Shown in pieces: positions 15,634 to 23,951 of a stretch of 39,689 bases of DNA. Each line of letters opens with the position of its first letter. Within the stretch, counting starts at the first letter, position 1. The notes beneath the pieces were generated by a model. It had not been told where the DNA came from and searched no databases. It saw only the letters and a list, made by a program, of their open reading frames with translations. The stretch spans positions 1-39,689 of the forward strand of contig JAJDYK010000101.1 in assembly GCA_022825185.1 (NCBI GenBank). The letters are read 5' to 3'. Both the position numbers and the translations under genes were made by a program. The DNA is from Candidatus Latescibacterota bacterium (lineage in GTDB: Bacteria; Latescibacterota; UBA2968; UBA8231).

Positions 15634-18417
15634 TTACAATCCGGCGTAGATGGTGATAAAGCTAGTGGTTTCGGTTCGGCCTTTGGTGAGCTTGCCGAAG
15701 ACCCGGGGTTCTACCTCCCGCACCGTCTCGGTGAAGGTGCGACCGATGCGTAGGCCGAGTTGCGTCGTCAGCTTGTAACCCAAATAGTTCGAGTTGTTGG
15801 TTAGCTGCACCGCAAAAACCGCAGAGCGCAAATCCCCGGTCTCCTCGGCGATGCCCTGCTCGACCATATCCTCCTCTTGCTGTACCAGTTCGTTGAACTG
15901 GGCCAACTCCACCCCGAAGTCAACTACGCTGCTGTTGAGTAGGGACACTTGGGCCAAAAGCGAGACAATCCCAGTCCATTGTTTTAAGTCTTCTTCTGCC
16001 AGTACAAAGGCATCTTGGCGGAAGTACTCACTTTTGAGCCTGGGCTGTAGGATAAAGTGGCCTAGGTGTAGCTTGTACTCGAATTTGTTGATCAAGCCCA
16101 AAAAGGAGGGCGAACTAGCCAATATCCGGCCATCGATGTCGCGGGCCTCGTCTTGAGCTTGGCTGTAGCGCTCGTATTTGAGTTTGTTGACGATCTCGAA
16201 ATTGGCAATGGCGGTGTAGTCCACCCCCAGCCACGCGGTGTTGATCCAGGTATCGGGGAAGAACAGCATATCCGACACCAGCGGCGGCGTGGGCGCGTCG
16301 AGGAAGGGCAGCGGTGCCCGCCGGTCATCGGGGATCGTATCCACGACCCGCTTGAGCATATCGAAAACCCGCACCCGTCCCAAACCGGGGTAGTCCTTGT
16401 CGAGGGTGAACATGGCATACGCGGTTTGATTGTCCCGATCGTCCGAGAGCATGCGCTCGTCGAGCCGCCCCACCAGCAAGCGCGCCTCGGGGAGGAGGTG
16501 AACGCCAAAAAAGACGTTGTACCCGCGCCGGTCGGGCTTGTAGGGATAGTCGGCCAAGTCGTCGTCCTCAAAGCGGTCGATCCAGCCGTTGTTGTTGAGG
16601 TCAATGCCAAAGAGCAGTTCGGGGCGATCGACGTGATAGCGCAGAAATGGCTCTTCGTAGTCGGGAATGGAGTTGGGTACTGAGCGGTTGTCGTTCTGGT
16701 TGAAGTCCGAAATGAAATCGAGGTTCTCGTCCCAGCCAGGGAACACCTCCCGGTCATTGGCCTGCGAGCCTACCCGTGCCCAATCGGGCTGGCGGTCTTG
16801 ATCGTCATTGTCGGCGACAAATTCGTAAACCGAGCGTATGGGATCGTCGTAGTAAACGTCCCCTTGGGGCAGGGAGACAAAAGCCGAGGTCGAATAGTCG
16901 GCATCCACCGAGTAGGCTTCGCCATAAGTAAAAAACGGGTAGGCTTCTTTGGACAAATTGAAGATAGCGGCCTGCCCGCTCTCCGCAGAGACCTCGTGCC
17001 CTTCGTTGGCGTTGAACAGGGCGGCATTCGGGTACTGGAAATAGCGCAGGTTGTTGTTCCACTCGCCGTAGAAATCAAAGCCCCACACGTTCTTGCCTTC
17101 GATAGTAAATCCGGCGAGCATGTTGGCCGAGGGCAAGCCGTAGTTGAAAAGAACCCGTTGGGCGTTGGATATATCCCTTATGTTGCCAGAGGCCCGCCTT
17201 ATCTCGATGAGCACCGGCTCGGCTTCTTCAATGACTTGGTTGGTCAGCGGCGGCGGTGGCACTGGGCGCGTGCCCGTCTGCAGATTAGACCACATTTCGA
17301 CCTTGAAGTCGTTAGCTAGCACATAGTCGAACTCCACCTCGACTATGGTGGTTAAATCCGGCCCCACATACGCCGGGTCCGTAAAGTCGTAGTTGAGGAT
17401 GATTCGCTCGGTGCCGTCGGCGGCCAAAAAGCCAGTGCGCGGAAAGCCGCCGAACACGGTCGGCCACTCCGCTCCTTCGCGCACCACCTCGTCCAACGTC
17501 AAGACGGTTTCTAGACCCGTTTCGAAATCGCGGCTCTTGATGCGTATATCGTGGCTGAAAAGGGCCGCGCCACCGGCCTCGTCCTCGGGGCTATCGTCGC
17601 TGAGGACGATAGCTATGGCCGTAACCGGCGTACTGGTCTGGCCCGAGGTGAGGTTCCCCGCTAGGAGATTGCCTTCAAACATGTCCAAGGCAGTATTGGC
17701 GTTGTGGGCGTTGACCACGGTCCCGCCCACAGTAATAAAGTCGCCTACCTGAGCGAGAGCTCGGCCACCGAACAAGGAAGTCGAATTAGATTGCCGTCTA
17801 GGATTGATAGTCACGCCCACCGCCGGATCATTGATCCGCGAGGCCAGCACGGTAGCGGCGTACTTGTCCGAGGCGAAGTCGATCTGGACTCCGTTGAAGT
17901 TCGGCTTGGAAAAGGTCATCGGCGTAAGGGTGGTGCGGATCGCGTTGCCCACGGTAATGGCGTAGGAGTACTGGCCCCTAGAGTCGCCGCTTACGGTCAC
18001 CGAACTGAAGAACTGCTCGAATTGGCTGCCCTTGAAGATACCGCTGCCCAGCTCTTGGGGCTGGTCTTGGCGCCAGTCGTACACCAGCCAGCCACGGTTG
18101 ATATAGTTGCCGAAAAAATCGTAGAAGTAGTCGCCCTCTAAGTTGGTGTTGATATAGCGCTGGTACTGGTCGCGGGCGTAGTTGGAGTACTCCCACTGGC
18201 GCCACCTGAACTCGTAGTAGAGTTCTTGGGGAACGTACCACCTCTGGACGGCGGGATCGAGGGATCCAAAGAGCACGCCTGGGCCCCGGGGCTCAAAACT
18301 GACTTCGCCGCCGCGCTGAATCCCTAGGCGAGTGCCGTAGTTTTGGGCGTGGAGCACGGTTTGGAACGCGACTAACAGTGCCAGCCCAATCGTTAAAATC
18401 GCTCCGCGGACGTTCAA
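15634..18417 (-). CDS. Large outer-membrane-type protein with EF-hand-like loop, paralog 2
   Basis: 927 residues from a TTG at 18417, chosen because GGGAGG lies seven bases upstream and a compact signal peptide follows (NVRGAILTIGLALLVAF, ending LHAQ). An in-frame ATG at 18441 would add eight residues and has only a weak ribosome site, but it cannot be excluded. It shares with the downstream paralog LDPAVQRWYVP, QWEYSNYAR, GWLVYDWRQ, SDDSPEDEAGGA, FNYGLPSANMLAGF, GFDFYGEWN and the EF-hand-like loop DLNNNGWIDRFE (606-617) followed by DYPYKPDRRGYNVFFG. The C-terminal ~200 residues are amphipathic strands ending ITIYAGL. No family name can be given with confidence; outer-membrane barrel or barrel-anchored surface protein is inferred. 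The upstream gene is a FlgD-Ig protein 63 bp away. Confidence 0.75.
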   Translation of the reverse strand: MNVRGAILTIGLALLVAFQTVLHAQNYGTRLGIQRGGEVSFEPRGPGVLFGSLDPAVQRWYVPQELYYEFRWRQWEYSNYARDQYQRYINTNLEGDYFYDFFGNYINRGWLVYDWRQDQPQELGSGIFKGSQFEQFFSSVTVSGDSRGQYSYAITVGNAIRTTLTPMTFSKPNFNGVQIDFASDKYAATVLASRINDPAVGVTINPRRQSNSTSLFGGRALAQVGDFITVGGTVVNAHNANTALDMFEGNLLAGNLTSGQTSTPVTAIAIVLSDDSPEDEAGGAALFSHDIRIKSRDFETGLETVLTLDEVVREGAEWPTVFGGFPRTGFLAADGTERIILNYDFTDPAYVGPDLTTIVEVEFDYVLANDFKVEMWSNLQTGTRPVPPPPLTNQVIEEAEPVLIEIRRASGNIRDISNAQRVLFNYGLPSANMLAGFTIEGKNVWGFDFYGEWNNNLRYFQYPNAALFNANEGHEVSAESGQAAIFNLSKEAYPFFTYGEAYSVDADYSTSAFVSLPQGDVYYDDPIRSVYEFVADNDDQDRQPDWARVGSQANDREVFPGWDENLDFISDFNQNDNRSVPNSIPDYEEPFLRYHVDRPELLFGIDLNNNGWIDRFEDDDLADYPYKPDRRGYNVFFGVHLLPEARLLVGRLDERMLSDDRDNQTAYAMFTLDKDYPGLGRVRVFDMLKRVVDTIPDDRRAPLPFLDAPTPPLVSDMLFFPDTWINTAWLGVDYTAIANFEIVNKLKYERYSQAQDEARDIDGRILASSPSFLGLINKFEYKLHLGHFILQPRLKSEYFRQDAFVLAEEDLKQWTGIVSLLAQVSLLNSSVVDFGVELAQFNELVQQEEDMVEQGIAEETGDLRSAVFAVQLTNNSNYLGYKLTTQLGLRIGRTFTETVREVEPRVFGKLTKGRTETTSFITIYAGL

Positions 18418-18480
18418 TGCCACACCCTCCCAATTCTGCATGGTAAAAATCCATCGCGAGGAGTTTCCCCTCGCCCGGTA

Positions 18481-20760
18481 TCAATACGCTACCCCAACAA
18501 CCCCCACCTGCTGCTCTTCTCCGGTCCCCGCATCCAAGGCAACAGAAAATATGTAGTGTCCTGGGGGGACCGCGTTGTTCTCATCGTCGCGCCCGTCCCA
18601 AAAACGGGGAAATCGACCGCTCATATCCAAGCCCTCGTAGAGGTTGCGGATCAGCCGGCCACTCAAATCGTAGATTCCAAGCCGCACCCGAGTTGGGTGG
18701 GCTATATTGGTTATATCGTAGGTAATGGCCGCCCGCTCGTTGACCCCATCCCCATTGGGGGTAAAAACGCTGGGGACGGCCGCTACATTCACTAGCAGTT
18801 CGTCGGTAATCGGTACGTTGACAAACAGGTTTTCTGGATCGAGGGTGCCCACGACTTTGCGGTCGGGATCATCCATGCCCTCTCGACTCAAATCCGCGGC
18901 ATTACCAGCCAACACCACTTGACCCAACACCTCGTTGTCGGCGTTGAGCGCCCGTCCGGCAAAGCGAGTTCCTAGGCGCAGGACTGTATTCTCAAACTCT
19001 AAAGTCAAAAGTGCTCCATCCTCCTCAATTCGCGGGAAGGCCATGACCAAGGCGTCGTCGCGCACAGCCACCACGCTAAAGCCATCCTTTTCGACCGGGA
19101 GCGTCGCGAGGGACAAGCCGGAAAAATCCGCCGTTGCTGCCGTGCCGGCGGGCCGGCGTATTTCCACTTGGCCAATCGACTCGGTGCGCAGCGGTGTGCT
19201 GATTTCAAAGCGGTCAAAGCCCGCATTCTGGGGAGAGGATTTGACCAAGACGCCATACGTGAAGCGGGTGGCTTGGCCTAAGATAGCGGTGCGAGGCAAA
19301 ATCTCGGCGATGAGGGAGTCGGCGAAGACGGGCTGGAAAACATCCCAAGCCACCCCGCCGATGCCAGTAGCCGCATCGACGTCGGCGTTGAAAAATTCGA
19401 TCATAACTTGAAAATAGCGCCGCGGACTGGGCGATACGATCAGCGTCCCTGCTCCCTGCACCTGAAGCTGGTCTGGGGCAACAATGCCCTCGGGCGAATA
19501 GGGGGGAGACCAAGGGCTCCAATTGGCGAGGTCTTCGCGAATCACCGATTTTTGGTCGCTCGCTAACTTGTTGTAGTCCGCTTGGCCAAGAGTGATCTGG
19601 GCTCGCTGTTCAAAAGGCAACTGGCCAAAGGTCAAAAGCGCCTCGCGTCCGTCCATCTCTTCGTTGTCGAGGACGTTGGCGACCAAGTTCTCGAGTTCGC
19701 TGTCTTCTACATCTTCGGCCCTCTTCCAAGGCGCGTCGATGGGGATATCGAAAACAGTATCGCCCCGCTGCTCAACTCGGCCAGAGGACTGCTTGCCGAT
19801 CCGGGTAAACTCGACCGGCTGGGGATCGTCCCCACTGCGGGTGCGGACCTGCACCCTAGAGCGAGTTGGGTCGCCCACTTGCTCTGCAACCCAGCGCAAA
19901 CGGCCCAAAAGCGCTTGGTCGCCAAAGTCGAATACATTGGAAATGTACACGGCCTGCGGCACAAACCCCTCGCTGAACACTTGGAACTCAGCGATCTCAA
20001 AATCCGCGGCCGTCAGGGATTTGAGCCGCAAAAAGCGCACGAAGCGGGTGGGAATCCGCACATCTACCACCGCTTCTTGGTTCTGCCCCTCAAAGGCGAC
20101 CGTTTCCCAGATCAGACTGCCCTCGCGGCGCGATTCAGGTTGGCCGTCATTGACGAAAATTTCGTAGCCCTTCAAAAAGTCGTCTTGGGACTGGAAATCG
20201 GGAGCCGGAAAGGCCGGATCGGCGTTGCGCGGAAAAAACTTGAACCGATTGACGCCAAAGATGGCTCCTAAATCGAACTCGATGAGTAAGCCAAAGGCCC
20301 CGGTCCCCCCCGTGCCCGAGGATTTCAGCACTAAAGCGGTGTTGCCGTCGTCGTCGAACATCTGGGGAAAATCGGCTTCGAGAAAGCGGAAGGAGGGGAT
20401 GGGCGTGATGACGCTGCCACCGCGCTCCTTGGAGTTGACGCCGATCAATATGTTGTCCGTCGTATCGGCCTGCTGCGGAAAAATCCAATACTCGCGCTCA
20501 AAGGGGGCAAAGTCGATGACGCCGCCGGGTGCATTGGATTGATCGACAGTCGCCGCGTCGAGGATTACTAGAGCCGGAATCTCCCCACCACCACTCGCCC
20601 AAGATAATCCGCCCTCACCCCCTAGTTGGACGACCTCCATTTCGGCGTCAACTGGTGCCTGGGCACTCAACGCCCCGAGGACTGAAAACAGGAAAAGCGC
20701 CCTGAGAGCGATCCGTCGTCGCACCTTTCGACCTGCCTGAAATTGTCGCGTGGTTGGCAT
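18481..20760 (-). CDS. Secreted FlgD-Ig C-terminal protein, paralog 2 (module B)
   Basis: 759 residues. The ATG at 20760 gives a long basic n-region before the hydrophobic stretch (RALFLFSVLGALSAQA). A GTG at 20724 would give a more typical signal peptide and is a real alternative. The front domain resembles the paralogs' galactose-binding-like fold, but the usual DGD-x-x-T hallmark is degenerate here (DDDGNTAL). The conserved core is complete: YISNVFDFGDQALLGRLRW, VRTRSGDDPQP, WSPWSPPY and SPRRYFQV. It has a ~65-residue acidic/helical insertion (residues ~340-405) absent from paralog 1. The FlgD-Ig domain begins at FTPNGDGVNE (~663), contains IYDLSGRLIRNLY, FWDGRDDENN and VPPGHYIFSV, and ends GVVGVAY. 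It lies directly upstream of the two outer-membrane-type genes, the strongest positional hint that this family works with them. Confidence 0.85.
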   Translation of the reverse strand: MPTTRQFQAGRKVRRRIALRALFLFSVLGALSAQAPVDAEMEVVQLGGEGGLSWASGGGEIPALVILDAATVDQSNAPGGVIDFAPFEREYWIFPQQADTTDNILIGVNSKERGGSVITPIPSFRFLEADFPQMFDDDGNTALVLKSSGTGGTGAFGLLIEFDLGAIFGVNRFKFFPRNADPAFPAPDFQSQDDFLKGYEIFVNDGQPESRREGSLIWETVAFEGQNQEAVVDVRIPTRFVRFLRLKSLTAADFEIAEFQVFSEGFVPQAVYISNVFDFGDQALLGRLRWVAEQVGDPTRSRVQVRTRSGDDPQPVEFTRIGKQSSGRVEQRGDTVFDIPIDAPWKRAEDVEDSELENLVANVLDNEEMDGREALLTFGQLPFEQRAQITLGQADYNKLASDQKSVIREDLANWSPWSPPYSPEGIVAPDQLQVQGAGTLIVSPSPRRYFQVMIEFFNADVDAATGIGGVAWDVFQPVFADSLIAEILPRTAILGQATRFTYGVLVKSSPQNAGFDRFEISTPLRTESIGQVEIRRPAGTAATADFSGLSLATLPVEKDGFSVVAVRDDALVMAFPRIEEDGALLTLEFENTVLRLGTRFAGRALNADNEVLGQVVLAGNAADLSREGMDDPDRKVVGTLDPENLFVNVPITDELLVNVAAVPSVFTPNGDGVNERAAITYDITNIAHPTRVRLGIYDLSGRLIRNLYEGLDMSGRFPRFWDGRDDENNAVPPGHYIFSVALDAGTGEEQQVGVVGVAY

Positions 20761-20796
20761 ATCTTCTGACCCGACTTCTCTGAGCTAGGGCAAATA

Positions 20797-20825
20797 ACTG
20801 TATGAAATACGAAAGGATACAGCAA
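20797..20825 (-). promoter_or_regulatory. Candidate promoter with overlapping inverted repeat upstream of the module-B FlgD-Ig gene
   Basis: On the minus strand TTGCTG (20825-20820), a 17-bp spacer and TACAGT (20802-20797) form a weak sigma-70-like pair. A perfect 6-bp inverted repeat CTGTAT/ATACAG (20798-20803 and 20817-20822, 13-bp spacer) overlaps both hexamers, so it could be an operator. The match is weak and may be chance. Confidence 0.25.
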
Positions 20826-20849
20826 CCAAAATCCGGCAGCTTATAGCAG

Positions 20850-22193
20850 CTACGGTTGGTTGGCTTCAATCTGGATCTCGCCCGTAAACCCACCGGCGAT
20901 CAACCGCTCCGCCAAGGTCTGAGCCGCGCTACTCGGCAGGTTTCTATTGGCCCGAATTGCCAGCCGACCACCTGCTCTTTCCAGCGTTGCCAAGCCCGCT
21001 ACACTCTGCAATTTCTCGTTAAATTGGATGAATAAATGGCCTTCAATAGTCCTGAGTTCGCGCAGCCCAATCAGATCCGTCAGAGCACTGTTGCCGAAGA
21101 TGGATAGCACCCCCCTTATCCGGCTTAGGCGGTGCAGCCCTTCCAAACTGAGTAGTGAGCCATTATCGACGATCAGTAAATCCCCGCCGACGTAGTCCAG
21201 ACGGCGCAGACCTGCCAGACTTTGCAGAGTGCTGTTGTCGATAATCAGGAGAAGTCCTTCAATGCGAGCCAAGCCGGCCAAGCCTTCGAGATCGGGCAGG
21301 ACGCTATTGGCCTGAATCAACAAATCGCCGCCAATGCTCTCGCACTTGGCCAAGCCCGCCAACGATACCAGCGCATCGTTTTGCTCGACTCTCAAACTAC
21401 CCCCGATCTGACTCAGGTTGCCCAAGCCCGCCAAGCGCTCCAGACGGTTGTTGCCAATTACCAACACATTTCCAGCAACGCGCGCGAGTTGTTCTAGGCC
21501 CGCTAGCTCGACCAAGGCTCTATTTCTCTTGATCCGCAAAAAGTCGCCCACGTCCTCCAGCCGCAGTCCCCCCAACGCTTGCAACGCCCGATTGCGCTCT
21601 ATGGCCAGCCCGCCCTTTAGGCGCTTGATTCCCGCCAACCCTACCAGACTTTTTAGCGATCCATTGCCGACGACGAGTACCTGCCCCTCTATCGCCTCCA
21701 ATCGCTCCAGCCCCTCAATGCGAGCGAGGCGACGATTGAATTGAATCCTGAGCGACCCACCCACGCGACTAATCCGACGCAATCCCTTCAGATCGACCAA
21801 GGCATCGTTGCGCTCGACTATTAAGCTGCCCCCCAACTCCTCCAGCGACCGCAATCCATCCAAATCCACGAGTTGGGGATTGCGCCGGATTCTCAGACTG
21901 CCCCCAATCCGCTTTACGTGATTTAGGCCCGCCAAACTTTGCAACGAATCACAATGCTCAATGCTCAGATCGCCTCCTACATATTCGAGCTGCTCCAACC
22001 CGTGCAGCGTTTTCAGTTGGTCGCTCTGCACGAGCAAATGCCCTTCGACAGACCGGCTTGTCAAAGCGCGTAGATCGGCTGCCGAATCGATGACCAACCC
22101 TTCTGCTGGTTTATTCGACTCAGCCGCTTTTATCGGGCCAACACTCCAACACAACATCCCTATCATCAGTGCAACCAAGGCTCTATGATCCAT
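20850..22193 (-). CDS. Secreted L-domain / leucine-rich solenoid protein 2 with regular 24-residue repeats
   Basis: 447 residues. The signal peptide ends near residue 24 (MLCWSVGPIKAAES); there is no lipobox Cys at the expected site, unlike the module-A relative. Residues 51-408 are fifteen consecutive repeats, thirteen of exactly 24 and two of 23 residues, with consensus GxLxIxxNxxLxxLxGLxxLxxIG. A capping segment follows (NRNLPSSAAQTLAERLIAGGF). That cap resembles the end of the module-A protein, supporting common descent. The regular pitch predicts a single beta-solenoid or L-domain-like rod with about fifteen coils. Family knowledge: receptor-L-domain modules bind proteins or glycans. It lies 48 bp after the FG-GAP/UnbV gene and 89 bp before the FlgD-Ig gene in module B. 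Confidence 0.82.
   Translation of the reverse strand: MDHRALVALMIGMLCWSVGPIKAAESNKPAEGLVIDSAADLRALTSRSVEGHLLVQSDQLKTLHGLEQLEYVGGDLSIEHCDSLQSLAGLNHVKRIGGSLRIRRNPQLVDLDGLRSLEELGGSLIVERNDALVDLKGLRRISRVGGSLRIQFNRRLARIEGLERLEAIEGQVLVVGNGSLKSLVGLAGIKRLKGGLAIERNRALQALGGLRLEDVGDFLRIKRNRALVELAGLEQLARVAGNVLVIGNNRLERLAGLGNLSQIGGSLRVEQNDALVSLAGLAKCESIGGDLLIQANSVLPDLEGLAGLARIEGLLLIIDNSTLQSLAGLRRLDYVGGDLLIVDNGSLLSLEGLHRLSRIRGVLSIFGNSALTDLIGLRELRTIEGHLFIQFNEKLQSVAGLATLERAGGRLAIRANRNLPSSAAQTLAERLIAGGFTGEIQIEANQP
20970..22043 (-). repeat. Fifteen ~72-nt coding repeats of the 24-residue solenoid
   Basis: Thirteen units of 72 nt and two of 69 nt run without interruption. The conserved codons encode the GxLxIxxN...LxxLxGL core. 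Units differ clearly at DNA level, so this is not a recent slippage array. Confidence 0.8.
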
Positions 22194-22241
22194 TGTGGGT
22201 TCTCGGGCTAAAATTCCCTAGTCAACGCGGAGAACGCACCG

Positions 22242-23861
22242 TCAGCGAGTAGGTTGGACTACCCGTATAATCTGATTGGCGTCAACAGCGGCCAACGTCT
22301 GCACTTGGCCGTCGGGCCAGCGAATCGCTATATCCGCCTTTGTCGCCCGACCGAGGCCAAAGTGAAGGCGGGGATCGTGGCTGGATAGATAGCTCCCTCC
22401 GGATTGGCGCTCCCGCACCTGACGCGCACCACCGGCGGTAACGGTGACGTGGGCACCCAATGCATCCCGCTGACCAGCGCCAACCAAGAGGAGTTCGATC
22501 CAGTGCTGGCGATTGCCCCCGTCGTTGCGCAACAGACGAGGCCGCCCGGCCACGGTGGTCGCCAGCAAATCCAGATCGCCGTCGTTGTCCCAATCGGCTG
22601 CCGCCGTGCCGCGAACCACGCTCTCAGCGACAAAGTCGGCACCCAACTGGTCGGAGACCTCCTCAAAATGGGCACCGCCTTGGTTGCGCAGCATAAGGTC
22701 GGGCTGGGCGTAGCAAAGGTCGGCGTCGAGTTGCTCGATATTATCCACCACGTGCCCATTGCCGACATATAAATCGAGATCGCCGTCATTGTCGTAGTCC
22801 ATAAATTTGGTCCCGAATCCCAAGGGCAGATAGCTGGGTGCCCCCAAGCCGAAGTGGGCGGTAAAATCGGCAAAGCGCCCCCGGCCATCATTCCAGTAGA
22901 GGGTGTTGGTCTCGCGCGAGTAATTGGTCACGAAAAGATCGGCGTACCCGTCGTTGTCGAAATCGCCGAAATCTACCCCCATACCGGCTTCGGCGTGCCC
23001 ATCTTCATTGTATTGCACCCCGGCTCGCAAACCGATCTCGACAAAGCGCGTCCCTTGGTTTTCGTAGAGAAAATTCGGCGTGCCGTCATTGGCCACGTAA
23101 ATATCCGTATCGCCGTCCAAATCGCTGTCTGCAAAGGCCACGCCCAGTCCCCGTCCCACCGCCCGGATGCCCATCCTCTTGGTCACATCGACAAAGCGCC
23201 TCCCCTCGTTGCGATAGAGTACATCCCCAATGGGTGCGTAGGTACTCGGCTCGCAGTAAAAGCGAATCGCGCCCCGCTGGCATTGGATATTGCCCTGCAA
23301 GCTGAAATGCACATAATTGGCCACAAAGAGATCCAAATCCCCATCGTTGTCGAAATCCAAAAATCCGGTGCTGGTGCCCCAGCGCCCGTCGCCCACACCA
23401 GCTCTTTGGGTAACGTCCGCAAAGTGCCCCTCACCGTCATTGCTCAACAGCACATTGGGGCCGAAATTGGTCGCGTAGAGATCTTGATCCCCATCGTTGT
23501 CGAAATCGCCCGCCGCACATCCCATGCCATAGCCCCGGTCGCCAACTCCAGACGCAACAGTGAGATCGGCGAAAGTCCCATCGCCAGCATTGCGATAGAG
23601 ATGGTTAATGGGCGGAGTCGAGGGAAGGGGTCCCGAGAGATGGGCACCGTTGATCAGGTATATGTCCTGCCAGCCGTCTCCATCGGCATCAAAAAACGCC
23701 GCGCCTGCGCCAAAGGTCTCGACATAGTAGTATTCGCCTTGAGCGCCGTTGTAGTGCTCAAAGTCAATCCCGGCTTCTTGGGCAACTTCCCGGTAGTGCA
23801 CCTGTGCCTCTGCAGCGGCGACACCAGCGCACAAGATGGACAATAGTGCGTATCTTCTCAT
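22242..23861 (-). CDS. Secreted FG-GAP/VCBS repeat protein with ASPIC/UnbV C-terminus (CRTAC1-like) 2
   Basis: 539 residues. The signal peptide ends near residue 19 (LCAGVAAAEAQ). Ca-loop blades in order are DADGDGWQDIYLIN, DFDNDGDQDLYATN, DFDNDGDLDLFVAN, DSDLDGDTDIYVAN, DFDNDGYADLFVTN, DYDNDGDLDLYVGN and DWDNDGDLDLLATT. This is the same seven-blade count as the protein at 3518-5161. The C-terminal ASPIC/UnbV domain contains DALGAHVTVTAGG, LHFGLG and IRWPDGQVQTL. Two cysteine pairs (CQRGAIRFYCEP, LDADLCYAQ) may form disulfides. It is the first gene of module B, divergent from a TPR lipoprotein gene. Surface or extracellular binding is the usual inference for the family; the ligand is unknown. 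Confidence 0.92.
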   Translation of the reverse strand: MRRYALLSILCAGVAAAEAQVHYREVAQEAGIDFEHYNGAQGEYYYVETFGAGAAFFDADGDGWQDIYLINGAHLSGPLPSTPPINHLYRNAGDGTFADLTVASGVGDRGYGMGCAAGDFDNDGDQDLYATNFGPNVLLSNDGEGHFADVTQRAGVGDGRWGTSTGFLDFDNDGDLDLFVANYVHFSLQGNIQCQRGAIRFYCEPSTYAPIGDVLYRNEGRRFVDVTKRMGIRAVGRGLGVAFADSDLDGDTDIYVANDGTPNFLYENQGTRFVEIGLRAGVQYNEDGHAEAGMGVDFGDFDNDGYADLFVTNYSRETNTLYWNDGRGRFADFTAHFGLGAPSYLPLGFGTKFMDYDNDGDLDLYVGNGHVVDNIEQLDADLCYAQPDLMLRNQGGAHFEEVSDQLGADFVAESVVRGTAAADWDNDGDLDLLATTVAGRPRLLRNDGGNRQHWIELLLVGAGQRDALGAHVTVTAGGARQVRERQSGGSYLSSHDPRLHFGLGRATKADIAIRWPDGQVQTLAAVDANQIIRVVQPTR

Positions 23862-23951
23862 ATACTAACTGCTTGGCTACTTTGACCGGCAATCTAACCG
23901 CATCGACAAACTGGAACCCTCGTGCAAATGCACCTAAAAAACGGACGATCA

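Noticed and set aside
20970..22043. Regular ~72-nt periodicity resembling a CRISPR or minisatellite array
   Set aside because: The units are in frame, encode 24-residue solenoid repeats and lack identical repeats with unique spacers.
22854..23846. 330-residue open frame on the plus strand
   Set aside because: It is antisense to the FG-GAP/UnbV gene. Asp/Gly-rich codons leave the opposite frame open, and its translation has no domain or signal sequence.
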